Shown here: positions 34,085-41,877 of the stretch, in pieces
Layout: every line of letters starts with the position of its first letter
How positions within the stretch are numbered: position 1 is the stretch's first letter
Assembly (NCBI RefSeq): GCF_030852425.1
Contig: NZ_NSDM01000001.1
Span: 806,001-870,000 of the forward strand
DNA from: Saccharothrix longispora
Lineage (GTDB): Bacteria > Actinomycetota > Actinomycetes > Mycobacteriales > Pseudonocardiaceae
Length of the DNA: 64,000 nt
Reading direction: 5' to 3'
Notes under the pieces: generated by a model
The model's database searches: none
The model's input: the letters and a program-made list of their open reading frames with translations, nothing else
Told to the model about the DNA's origin: nothing
Position numbers and translations under genes: made by a program

Positions 34085-34957
34085 TCAACCCTCCCGGGGG
34101 GCTTCCGGTACGCCGGTCACCTTGACGATCACCTGTTCGTGGTCGTAGGTGTACCCGCGGTAGTCGAACTCGATCCCGGTGCGCGCGACGTGCTCGATCC
34201 ACGCCTTGTGCTCGTGCTCTTCCCACCCGGGGTAGTTGAAGTACTCGTCGAAGACGATGACGCTGCCCGGCACCAGGCGCGGACCGACCAGGTCCAGCAC
34301 CGTCCGGGTGGACGAGTACAGGTCGCAGTCGACGTGCAGGAAGGCCACCGGGCCGGGGTGCTCCTCCAGGAAACGCGGCAGCGTGTCGTCGAACCAGCCG
34401 ACGACCAGTTCCGCGCCGTCCACGTCCGGCAGGCCGTCCACGCCGAACATGCCGGCGGGGAAGCCGTTGCGCCAGTCCTCGGGCAGGCCCTCGAACGAGT
34501 CGAAGCCGTACACGTCACGCCCCTCGCGGGCGGTGGCGATGATCTTCAGCGTGCCGCCGGTGTAGACGCCGAACTCCAGCGCCATGCCCTCGGCCTCGAC
34601 CAGTTCCAGGCCGTGCTCCAGCGTCGCGTGGGGGTGGCCGAAGTGGGGCGCGGTCGGCAGGTGCCGGCGCACGAACCGGGCGCTCTGCAGGGCGGCCTCC
34701 TGCTCACCCGCGAACACCAGGTCGCGCCGGGCGCGGACCTCGTGCTGGATGGTGGCGTTCACCGCCCGGTCCGCCGCGTGCTCGGCGTGCTCGGCCCGCT
34801 CGCGCAGCGCCGCCAACTCCTGCTGGAGCCGCTCGATCCGCTGGGCCTGCTCGTGGTGGTAGGGCCGGACGACGTCGTCGATGGCCCTCAGGACCTTGCC
34901 CCGCACCCGCTTCCGGAACTCGTCGACGAACGGGCTGTGGCGGACTCTTCCGAGCAC
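34085..34957 (-). CDS. TylF/MycF-type SAM-dependent O-methyltransferase
   Basis: 290 residues. An N-terminal coiled coil (HHEQAQRIERLQQELAALR) precedes the methyltransferase. ALEFGVYTGGTLKIIA is the SAM-binding loop, YGFDSFEGLPEDW the acidic loop, and HVDCDLYSSTRTVLD the metal/catalytic Asp region, all typical of macrocin O-methyltransferases that methylate sugar hydroxyls. GAGGAG lies 8 nt before the GTG. It sits between bpa and the wzm-wzt-glfT1 genes, so a cell-wall or galactan sugar is a plausible substrate (inference). Confidence 0.85.
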   Translation of the reverse strand: MLGRVRHSPFVDEFRKRVRGKVLRAIDDVVRPYHHEQAQRIERLQQELAALRERAEHAEHAADRAVNATIQHEVRARRDLVFAGEQEAALQSARFVRRHLPTAPHFGHPHATLEHGLELVEAEGMALEFGVYTGGTLKIIATAREGRDVYGFDSFEGLPEDWRNGFPAGMFGVDGLPDVDGAELVVGWFDDTLPRFLEEHPGPVAFLHVDCDLYSSTRTVLDLVGPRLVPGSVIVFDEYFNYPGWEEHEHKAWIEHVARTGIEFDYRGYTYDHEQVIVKVTGVPEAPREG

Positions 34958-35070
34958 TGGTCGGCTCCTCTCGTGGGTGGCGGTGCCCACAGTCGGGCAG
35001 GACGGTGCCCGTTGTCCAGCCCGCGCCCGCCGCCACCTCCTCCTCCGGCCCCGCGCCCGCCGTGCCGGGA

Positions 35071-35604
35071 CTACAGGTACTGGCCCGTGCCCCGGATGTG
35101 CGGACCGCCTTCCGCGTCGCCGCCGCCGGAACCGGCCGGCAGCGCCCGGCCGCGCATCTGCTCCAGCTGCGCGCGGGCCGCCATCTGCTGGGCGAACAGG
35201 GCCGTCTGGATGCCGTGGAACAGGCCCTCCAACCAGCCCACCAGCTGCGCCTGCGCGATCCGCAGCTCGGCGTCCGACGGCGTGCCCTCCTCCGTGAACG
35301 GCAGCGACAGGCGCTCCAGCTCGTCGCGCAGCTCCGGGGCCAGGCCGTCCTCCAGCTCCTCGATGGACCGCTTGTGGATCTCCTTCAGCCGGTTGCGGCT
35401 GGCCTCGTCCAGGGGAGCGGCGCGCACCTCCTCCAGCAGCTGCTTGATCATCGTGCCGATGCGCATGACCTTCGCCGGCTGCTCCACCAGGTCCGTGACG
35501 TCCTGGCCGGGCCCGTCGTCGCCCACGGGCACGCGCGCGGCGCCCACCGGCTTCCCGTCGGGCCCGACCACCACCACGTGCCGCTCGTTCTCTGCCTCGC
35601 TCAT
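35071..35604 (-). CDS. bpa: Bacterial proteasome activator Bpa (DUF2587)
   Basis: 177 residues, against 178 for mycobacterial Bpa (Rv3780). The four-helix core contains PAKVMRIGTMIKQLLEEVR and ELERLSLPF, and the protein ends in the proteasome-docking GQYL motif. It forms a ring that opens the 20S proteasome gate without ATP. No proteasome gene is in the window. The position before wzm-wzt-glfT1 is the same as in mycobacteria. The ATG at 35604 was chosen; another ATG three codons upstream has no better site. A divergent promoter region of 113 bp separates it from the next gene. Confidence 0.92.
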   Translation of the reverse strand: MSEAENERHVVVVGPDGKPVGAARVPVGDDGPGQDVTDLVEQPAKVMRIGTMIKQLLEEVRAAPLDEASRNRLKEIHKRSIEELEDGLAPELRDELERLSLPFTEEGTPSDAELRIAQAQLVGWLEGLFHGIQTALFAQQMAARAQLEQMRGRALPAGSGGGDAEGGPHIRGTGQYL

Positions 35605-35717
35605 GCCGTCCATCCTGGCGCGATCGGGTGGCCACCGCCGAACCGGGTGGCGGAACGGGGGACGAAACCGCAGCCCCCTGCTGTCGCGCCGCCGACGTCC
35701 TCCGTACGGTGTGCGGC

Positions 35718-36917
35718 ATGGCGTTCGACGTCGCACGAGTCCGCGGCCTGTTCCCCGCGCTCGGCGACGGCTGGGTTCATCTGGACGCTCCTGCGGGGAT
35801 GCAAGTACCCGAACAGGTGGCCACGGCCGTCTCCACCGCGCTGCGCGCACCCGTCTCCGGGCCGGGTGGCATCTTCCCCGCCTCGCAACGTGCCGAGGCC
35901 ATCGTCGACGCGGCCAGGCGCGCCGTGGCCGACCTGGTCGGGGCAGACCCGGCCGGCGTCGTCCTCGGCCCCAGCTCCGCGGTGCTGCTCCAGCGGCTCG
36001 CCGACGCCCTGTCCGACGGCTGGTTCCTCGGTGACGAGGTCGTCGTCTCGCGGCTCGACCACCCGACCAACATCAACCCGTGGCAGCGGGCCGCGCAGCG
36101 CACCGGCAGCGTCGTGCGCTGGGCCGAGGTCGACATCGAGACGTGCGAGCTGCCCGCCTGGCAGTACGACGAGCTGATCACGCCCAAGTGCAAGCTGGTC
36201 GCGGTGACCGCCGCGTCCGGCTCCGTCGGCACCAGGCCGGACCTGCGCAAGATCGCCGAGGCGGCCGGCCGGACCGACGCCCTGGTCGTGGTCGACGCCT
36301 CCTCGGCGGCCCCCTTCGTGCCGCTCGACGTCACGTCGATGGGCGCGGACGTGGTGGCCGTGTCCGCCAACAACTGGGGCGGGCCGCCGGTCGGCGCGCT
36401 GGTGTTCCGCGACCCGTCGATGCTCGACCTGCTGCCGTCCGTCGCCGTCGAACCCGGGGCGCGCGGCCCCGAGCGCCTCGAACTGGGCCCGCACGCCTAC
36501 CCGCTGCTGGCCGGGCTGGTCGCCTCGGTGGAGTACCTGGCCGGGCTGGACGACGCGGCCGTGGGTCCCCGAAGGGAGCGCTTGCTCACGTCCCTGGGTT
36601 CGGTCAAGGCTTACCAGGCGGGTCTCCTGGCCAACCTCATCAACGAACTGCGATCGCTCCGTCACGTCATGGTGATCGGGGACGCCATGCGGCGCGTGCC
36701 GGCGCTGGCGTTCACGGTGGCCGGCGTGAAGGCCGCCGACGGCGTCGAGCACCTGTCGGAGCGCGGGGTGTGCGCGTTCGCGGACTCCGGGCAGCACGGC
36801 GTGTTCTCGGTGCTGGGGGTGGGGGAGGTCGGCGGGGCGATCCGCGTCGGCCTCGCGCACTACACGAACGCGGTCGAAGTGGACGAGCTCGTGCGGGCGG
36901 TCGCCGAGCTGGGGTGA
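35718..36917 (+). CDS. Class V aminotransferase / cysteine-desulfurase-fold protein lacking the PLP lysine
   Basis: 399 residues with the class V fold: DHPTNINPW near 114-122, VVVDASSAAPFVPLD with the pyridine-binding Asp193, and an intact small domain. The usual SxHKxxGPxG box reads SANNWGGPPVG (216-226), with Asn219 where the Schiff-base lysine belongs. So it cannot form the normal internal aldimine. The fold is that of Rv3778c, and the genomic place agrees. It may be a non-catalytic or alternative-chemistry member. The ATG is set by MAFDVARVRGLFPALG. The next gene's start overlaps its stop region. Confidence 0.8.
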   Translation: MAFDVARVRGLFPALGDGWVHLDAPAGMQVPEQVATAVSTALRAPVSGPGGIFPASQRAEAIVDAARRAVADLVGADPAGVVLGPSSAVLLQRLADALSDGWFLGDEVVVSRLDHPTNINPWQRAAQRTGSVVRWAEVDIETCELPAWQYDELITPKCKLVAVTAASGSVGTRPDLRKIAEAAGRTDALVVVDASSAAPFVPLDVTSMGADVVAVSANNWGGPPVGALVFRDPSMLDLLPSVAVEPGARGPERLELGPHAYPLLAGLVASVEYLAGLDDAAVGPRRERLLTSLGSVKAYQAGLLANLINELRSLRHVMVIGDAMRRVPALAFTVAGVKAADGVEHLSERGVCAFADSGQHGVFSVLGVGEVGGAIRVGLAHYTNAVEVDELVRAVAELG

Positions 36918-36918
36918 G

Positions 36919-37572
36919 GTGGAGGCCGGCTTGGACGACCTGCTGTCGCGCGAACTGGCCGACCTGGCCGCACTCCACCGCCTGGCCCCGCTGATGTCGG
37001 AGTACCTGCCCGACACGGCGCACGAGCTGCGCCCGGCCGCCCTGGCCGCCGTCGTGGACGAGGTGCTCCTCGGTTCGCGCACGGTGCTGGTCGAGTGCGG
37101 CAGCGGCGCGTCCTCGGTGATCCTGGCCCGCCTCCTCGCCCGGCGCGGCTTCGGCCACCTGCTGTCGGTCGAGCACGACGAGCGCACGGCCGCGTTCGTG
37201 GCCAGCCAGCTCCGCCGGGAGGGCCTCGGGCACGTGGCGCGCGTGGTGCACGCACCCCTGTCCCCGCACCCGGCGGCCCTCGGCAGCGCCCACTGGTACG
37301 ACCCGGGGCTCGTGCACGACGAGGTGTCGTACTACGTGGAGCGCTACGGCCTGGTCGACCTGCTGCTGGTGGACGGCCCCCTGCTGGGCGACGCCCGCTA
37401 CCCGGCCCTCCCGGTCTTCCGGGGCGTGCTGGCGCCGGGCGCCGCGGTGCTGGTGGACGACGCCGAGCAGCCGGGCGAGCAGACGGTGCTGGTCCGGTGG
37501 GCGGAGGAGTTCTCCCTGCGCTTCCGCACCACACCCCGAACCTTCCTGGCCACCGCCGCAGCCCTGGACTGA
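36919..37572 (+). CDS. SAM-dependent methyltransferase-like protein
   Basis: 217 residues of class I methyltransferase fold: VLVECGSGASSVILARLL is the SAM glycine loop, LSVEHDERTAAFV the acidic second strand, and VDLLLVDGPLLGDARYP the fourth strand. It lacks an obvious substrate domain. It resembles the Methyltransf_24-type family linked to sugar or peptide modification. The GTG is 1 bp after the previous stop; a TTG at 36931 has a better GGAGG spacing. It is convergent with a quinone oxidoreductase across a repeat-rich spacer. Confidence 0.72.
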   Translation: MEAGLDDLLSRELADLAALHRLAPLMSEYLPDTAHELRPAALAAVVDEVLLGSRTVLVECGSGASSVILARLLARRGFGHLLSVEHDERTAAFVASQLRREGLGHVARVVHAPLSPHPAALGSAHWYDPGLVHDEVSYYVERYGLVDLLLVDGPLLGDARYPALPVFRGVLAPGAAVLVDDAEQPGEQTVLVRWAEEFSLRFRTTPRTFLATAAALD

Positions 37573-37624
37573 CCCGCGTGTCGTACGCCCGAGCCCCGCG
37601 TGTCGTGCGTTCGCGCCCCGCGAC
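37573..37624. repeat. Short direct repeats in a convergent spacer
   Basis: The 52-bp gap between convergent stop codons is built from a repeated unit of about 20 bp (CCCGCGTGTCGTACGCCCGAG then CCCGCGTGTCGTGCGTTCGCG, quoted in pieces) and a partial third (CCCGCGACTCAG). It is similar in style to the GTGAGTTCTACG repeats at 1302-1409, which also lie between convergent genes. No hairpin of terminator strength. Confidence 0.55.
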
Positions 37625-38593
37625 TCAGACCTTCAGCACGACCTTCCCGAACACGTCCCCCTCCTCCAGCGCCCGGTGCCCGTCCGCCGCCCGCTCGATC
37701 GGCAGCACGCGGTCCACCACGGGCCTCACCCGGCCGTCCGCGATCATCGGCCACACGTGCCCGCGCACCTCGGCCACGATCCGCCCCTTGCCGTTGCGCC
37801 CCTCCACCGGCCGGAAGCGCAGGCCCGTCCCGCTGACCGACCCGCGCTTGGCCAGCAGCTTGCCGATGTTCAACTCGCCCTTGACGCCACCCTGCATGCC
37901 GATCACCACCAGGTGGCCGTCCGGCGCGAGCACGTCGACGTTGCGCCCCAGGTACGCGGCGCCCATGTTGTCCAGCACCACGTCCGCCGCGCCGACCACC
38001 TCGACGAAGTCCTGCTCCCGGTAGTTCACCAGCACGTCCGCGCCCAGCTCCGCGCAGCGCCGCAACCGCTCCGCCGAGCCCGCCGTCACCGCGACCCGCG
38101 CGCCCAGCGCCTTGCCCACCTGGATCGCGTGCGTGCCGATCCCACCCGCGCCGCCGTGCACCAGCAACGTCCCGCCGGCCTCCAGACCGGCCAGCATCAC
38201 CACGTTCGACCACACCGTGCACGCCACCTCGGGCAGCGACGCGGCCGTGACGAGGTCCACCCCCTCGGGCACCGGCAGCACCTGCGCGGCCGGCACGACG
38301 ACCCGCTCCGCGTACCCGCCACCGGCCAGCAGCGCGCACACCTCGTCGCCCACGCGCCAGTCCCGGACGCCCTCGCCGACCGCGGCGACCGTGCCCGAGC
38401 ACTCCAGCCCCAGCACGTCGGACGTGCCCTTCGGCGGCGGGTAGTGCCCCTGGCGCTGGAGCAGGTCTGCCCGGTTCACGGCGGTCGCCGCGACCTCCAC
38501 CAGCACGTCGCCGGGGCCGGGTTCGGGGTCCCGCACCTCTTCCCACGACAGCACGTCCGGTCCGCCGGGTTCCCGAGTGGTGATCGCGCGCAT
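37625..38593 (-). CDS. Zinc-less quinone oxidoreductase (MDR family)
   Basis: 322 residues. GroES-like half with AVNRADLLQRQGHYPPP (PIG3/TP53I3 subfamily signature), then the NADPH Rossmann motif LLVHGGAGGIGTHAIQ. The zinc ligands of true alcohol dehydrogenases are absent. It probably reduces quinones or other enone substrates with NADPH. It corresponds in position to Rv3777. Confidence 0.9.
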   Translation of the reverse strand: MRAITTREPGGPDVLSWEEVRDPEPGPGDVLVEVAATAVNRADLLQRQGHYPPPKGTSDVLGLECSGTVAAVGEGVRDWRVGDEVCALLAGGGYAERVVVPAAQVLPVPEGVDLVTAASLPEVACTVWSNVVMLAGLEAGGTLLVHGGAGGIGTHAIQVGKALGARVAVTAGSAERLRRCAELGADVLVNYREQDFVEVVGAADVVLDNMGAAYLGRNVDVLAPDGHLVVIGMQGGVKGELNIGKLLAKRGSVSGTGLRFRPVEGRNGKGRIVAEVRGHVWPMIADGRVRPVVDRVLPIERAADGHRALEEGDVFGKVVLKV

Positions 38594-38648
38594 GCCCCGA
38601 CGTTAATCCGGTCGCGCCGGCACCGCGCGGTCACCACCATCGACGGGC

Positions 38649-39262
38649 ATGAACCACTGGCCGTTCGCGGACCTGGTGCTCCGCACACCCCGCCTCGAAC
38701 TGCGCCCGGACGACGACGCCGGCCTCCTCGAATTCGCCGACGTCGCCCTGCGGGGCGTCCACCCGCCGGACTACATGCCGTTCGGCGTCGACTGGACCGA
38801 CGCGCCCCGCGACCGGCCGGGGACCAACACCCTCCAGCACCACTGGGGCGTGCGGTCGAGGCTGTCCACCGCGAACTGGACGCTCAACTTCCTGGTCAGG
38901 ATGGACGGGCGGGTCCTCGGCGTGCAGACCCTGCACGCCGAGGACTTCCCCGTGCTGCGCGAGGTGGGCACCGGTTCGTGGCTCGGCCTGGAGCACCAGG
39001 GCAAGGGGTGCGGCACGGAGATGCGCGCCGCCGTGCTGCTGTTCGCCTTCGACCACCTCGGCGCGCTCGCGGCGCGGTCGAGCGCGTTCGAGCGCGTTCG
39101 AGCGCGTTCGACGACAACCTGCCGTCGCACGGCGTGAGCCGCAAGCTCGGGTACCGCCCGGACGGCACGTTCCGGCAGTCGCGCCGGGGTGAGGCGGCAC
39201 GGCAGACCCGCCTCGTGGTGACGCCCGAAGAGTTCCGTCGACCCGCCTGGACCTCGTCGTGA
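38649..39262 (+). pseudogene. GNAT acetyltransferase broken by a 10-bp repeat expansion
   Basis: The N-terminal frame (MNHWPFADLVLRTPRLELRP) runs through motif A (LEHQGKGCGTEMRAA) and changes frame within a triple AGCGCGTTCG repeat at 39081-39110. The C-terminal part (DDNLPSHGVSRKLGYRPDG) continues in another frame to 39262. Removing two repeat units (20 bp) restores one 197-residue RimJ/RimL-like protein. So the gene is inactivated by +20 bp, possibly reversibly through slippage; a sequencing error is less likely at this size. The truncated product would be about 162 residues and lose motif B. Confidence 0.8.
39081..39110. repeat. Triple 10-bp tandem repeat inside a GNAT gene
   Basis: Three exact head-to-tail copies of AGCGCGTTCG, preceded by a TCG that extends the identity. 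One copy would keep the reading frame; three shift it. Slipped-strand change in copy number would switch the gene. Confidence 0.9.
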
Positions 39263-39279
39263 ACGGCGTCACAGCGTGC

Positions 39280-39300
39280 TCGCCCCTGCTCACGGGGCGA
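39280..39300. terminator. Short hairpin, probable terminator
   Basis: A 7-bp stem TCGCCCC/GGGGCGA around TGCTCAC, followed by AAAA, lies 18 bp after the GNAT stop codon. It is short but isolated and GC-rich. Confidence 0.5.
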
Positions 39301-39377
39301 AAACCCATCGATTGACGGATTGCTTTCACCGGGTTGCTTTGTGAGGGTTCGGCAACCGAGTGAAGGGGAACTCGATC

Positions 39378-40904
39378 ATGTCAGCTAGAACCGGGATCCG
39401 ACGGGCGGTCGTCTTCGCGGCCTCCGCGTCCCTCGCACTGGTCGCCGTCCCGACCGCCGGCGCGGCGCCGACCGCGCTCGACGGTCCCCAGTTGGCCAAG
39501 AAGCTCACCAAGAACGTCACGCTGGAAGGGGTCAACCGCCACCTGATCGCGTTCCAGCGCATCGCCGACCGCAACAACGGCAACCGCGCGGCCGGCACCA
39601 GCGGTTACGACGCCAGCGTCGACTACGTCGCCGGCAAGCTGCGCGGTGCGGGCTTCGACGTGTCGACGCCGGAGTTCACCTACCCCGTGCAGATCACCGA
39701 CGCCGCCACCGCCGAGGTCGGCACCACGACGTACGAGAACATCCCGCTGGAGTTCTCGCCGCAGACGCCGGCCGGCGGCATCACCGGCCCGCTGCGCGTG
39801 GTCCCCGAGGACGGCACCCCGGGCTGCGAGGCGACCGACTTCGCGGGCCAGGACTTCACCGGCGCGGTCGCCCTGATCCGCCGCGGCGCGTGCACGTTCG
39901 ACATCAAGCACCGCAACGCCGCCGCCGCCGGCGCGATCGCCGTGATCATCGCCAACAACGTGCCGGACGCCAAGCTGTCCGGCGTGACGCTCGGCGCGCC
40001 CGGCGTCGTGCCGACCGGTGGCGTGACCCAGGCCGACGGCACCGCGCTCGCGGGCCTCGCGGGCCAGCCGGTGACGGTCGACCTCCGGTACCACGAGGAG
40101 GACCGGATCTCGCGCAACGTCATCGCGCAGACCAAGACCGGCCGCAAGGACAACGTCGTGTTCGCCGGCGCCCACCTCGACAGCGTCGAGAACGGCGCGG
40201 GCATCAACGACAACGGCACCGGCTCGGCCGGCCTCCTGGAGACCGCGCTCCAGCTCGGCGGCAAGCCGAAGGTGGACAACGCGGTGCGCTTCGGCTGGTG
40301 GGGCGCCGAGGAGCTGGGTCTCGTCGGCTCCACCGAGTACGTGCGGTCGCTGACCTTCGAGCAGCAGTTGGACATCGCGCTGTACCTGAACTTCGACATG
40401 ATCGGTTCGCCGAACGCGGGCTACTTCGTCTACGACGGCGACGACTCGGACGGCGTCGGCGCGGGCGCGGGCCCCTACGGCTCGGCGCAGATCGAGAAGG
40501 CGTTCGTCGACTACCTCCAGGTCGAGAAGAAGGTCCAGGTCGAGGGCACCGACTTCTCCGGCCGCTCGGACTACGGCGAGTTCATCGCGAACGGCATCCC
40601 CGCCGGCGGCCTGTTCACCGGCGCCGAGGTCCTCAAGACCGAGGCCCAGGTGGCCAAGTGGGGCGGTACCGCGGGCGTCGCGTACGACCCGAACTACCAC
40701 GGTCCGGGCGACAACCTCGGCAACGTGGACCGCAAGGCGCTCGACCGGAACTCCGACGCCCTCGCCTGGGTCACCGCGTCGTACGCCATGAGCACGGAGG
40801 ACGTGAACGGTGTCCCGCCGCGCGCCAAGCGGGCCGACGCCCGTGCCGCGGCGAAGACCCGCGCCCTGCACGTCGAGCCCCACACGCACGCCGAAACCGC
40901 CTGA
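39378..40904 (+). CDS. Secreted M28-family aminopeptidase with PA domain
   Basis: 508 residues. A Sec signal peptide (basic SARTGIRRAVVF, hydrophobic core, cleavage near AGAAP) precedes a mature domain of the Streptomyces aminopeptidase (SGAP) class. A PA domain occupies about 115-220 (RRGACTFDIKHRNAAAAGA). Zinc ligands are in FAGAHLDSVENGAGIND (His, Asp), WGAEELGLVGS (Glu), NFDMIGS and YHGPGDN (His). It cleaves N-terminal residues of peptides outside the cell. GAAGGGGAA lies 8 nt before the ATG. A perfect 25-bp hairpin follows the stop. Confidence 0.93.
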   Translation: MSARTGIRRAVVFAASASLALVAVPTAGAAPTALDGPQLAKKLTKNVTLEGVNRHLIAFQRIADRNNGNRAAGTSGYDASVDYVAGKLRGAGFDVSTPEFTYPVQITDAATAEVGTTTYENIPLEFSPQTPAGGITGPLRVVPEDGTPGCEATDFAGQDFTGAVALIRRGACTFDIKHRNAAAAGAIAVIIANNVPDAKLSGVTLGAPGVVPTGGVTQADGTALAGLAGQPVTVDLRYHEEDRISRNVIAQTKTGRKDNVVFAGAHLDSVENGAGINDNGTGSAGLLETALQLGGKPKVDNAVRFGWWGAEELGLVGSTEYVRSLTFEQQLDIALYLNFDMIGSPNAGYFVYDGDDSDGVGAGAGPYGSAQIEKAFVDYLQVEKKVQVEGTDFSGRSDYGEFIANGIPAGGLFTGAEVLKTEAQVAKWGGTAGVAYDPNYHGPGDNLGNVDRKALDRNSDALAWVTASYAMSTEDVNGVPPRAKRADARAAAKTRALHVEPHTHAETA

Positions 40905-41217
40905 TCCCGGCGGTTCCACCACGAGGGCCGGCCCCCGCCCGGGGGCCGGCCCTCGTGGTGGAACGCCCTGGAATCCACGCGACCCCGTGCTGCACCGGCC
41001 GCCCGGCCTCGGCGGCCAACGCCTCCTCCGCCCGGGCGAGGAAGGCGGGCAGGTTCCGGTCGACGGCGAAGCGGTCACGCTCGGTGCCCGCGACCTGCTC
41101 AAGGAGGCGCGGCCACTCCCCGCGCAGGGCGACGTAGTGCGCCTGCCCCTCGCGCATCTCCGGGTCGCGCCGCACCTCGGCCTCGACCAGGTCCAGGTAC
41201 CTGCTCACCGGGTCCAC
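40771..41217 (-). CDS. Hypothetical protein, reading through a terminator
   Basis: The first 75 codons (VDPVSRYLDLVEAEVRRDPE, then EQVAGTERDRFAVDRNLPAF) look coding, with good G/C third positions and a GGGAGGGG 3 nt before the GTG. After about residue 75 the frame enters the 40913-40964 hairpin and then runs antisense to the M28 gene's end, where coding quality is poor. The real protein was probably shorter or has been truncated. I do not recognise it. It may belong to the accessory debris that follows. Confidence 0.35.
   Translation of the reverse strand: MDPVSRYLDLVEAEVRRDPEMREGQAHYVALRGEWPRLLEQVAGTERDRFAVDRNLPAFLARAEEALAAEAGRPVQHGVAWIPGRSTTRAGPRAGAGPRGGTAGIRRFRRACGARRAGRGSSPRHGRRPAWRAAGHRSRPPCSWRTTR
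40913..40964. terminator. Perfect 25-bp hairpin terminator
   Basis: Two exact 25-nt arms (GTTCCACCACGAGGGCCGGC... and its complement) around a 2-nt loop, 8 bp after the aminopeptidase stop codon. Very stable. No T tract follows, as is common for GC-rich terminators. Confidence 0.9.
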
Positions 41218-41450
41218 GGCCCCTCCCGGGCGGCGGCGACGATCCGCGCGGCCCATCGTCCGGTGTCGACCACCGCCGTATGTACCGGCTGGTCAGAGAG
41301 CTGTTGGCTACGCTTCCACACCTAGGCGAACAACGCCGAACAAGCCCTGACGGAACGGGATTGAGACGACAACCGGGACGGCAGGATCACCGCGTGACGC
41401 ACGCCCCGCGGGCGGTGACGCATCCCCTGCGGTCACTGCGCCCAGTGCCT

Positions 41451-41505
41451 CGTCACGCGACCTTGGCCGGGTAATCGGTCCAGCTGCGAACAGGTGAGTC
41501 GGTGG
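41451..41505. repeat. 55-bp degenerate direct repeat, copy A
   Basis: CGTCACGCGACCTTG..CGGGTAAT.GGTCCAG..TGCG..., ending in GTGAGTCGGTGG, recurs with about ten substitutions at 42743-42797 in the same orientation. On the minus strand each copy reads as a C-terminal tail (TDSPVRSWTDYPAKVA plus stop here), so they are probably the ends of two copies of one lost gene. They flank the GAF gene. Confidence 0.7.
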
Positions 41506-41616
41506 CGAAGCCGGTCTCGGGGCGTGCTCGGGCGTTGCGCCGGCGGGTGTAGGCCGCGACCCGTGTCCTGCCCACGCTTCTCACCTGCGTGGAGTCATCG
41601 GCAGGCACAGCGCCGT

Positions 41617-41766
41617 TCCGGCACCGTCGGATCCCTCCTGCTGGGTGCCTACGACGAACCGGGGCTGGTCCGCATCGGTCACGCAGGTACCGGTTTCACC
41701 GATGGAGCACCGACCGACGTGCGCCGACGCCTGACCGCGCTACGGCGTTCCATCCGACGACACGCG
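41617..41766 (+). pseudogene. Fragment of an ATP-dependent DNA ligase
   Basis: The translation RRSGTVGSLLLGAYDEPGL, then RIGHAGTGFTDGAPTDVRRRL, matches the start of the C-terminal OB domain of LigC/LigD-type ATP-dependent ligases (RRAGTIGSLLLG...VGRVGTGF). The catalytic KxDG domain and the rest are missing, and no start codon belongs to it. This is gene debris in the region beside tRNA-Ser. Confidence 0.6.
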
Positions 41767-41877
41767 TCGATCCGATGCGTGTACCCACTGGTGCCGGTGG
41801 TCAAACGTGGCGTGCGGCACGGTCGCGAGATTGCTCGTGGTCCGGCCCTGCGGTGATCCTCGGTTACCGTTGCTCGC

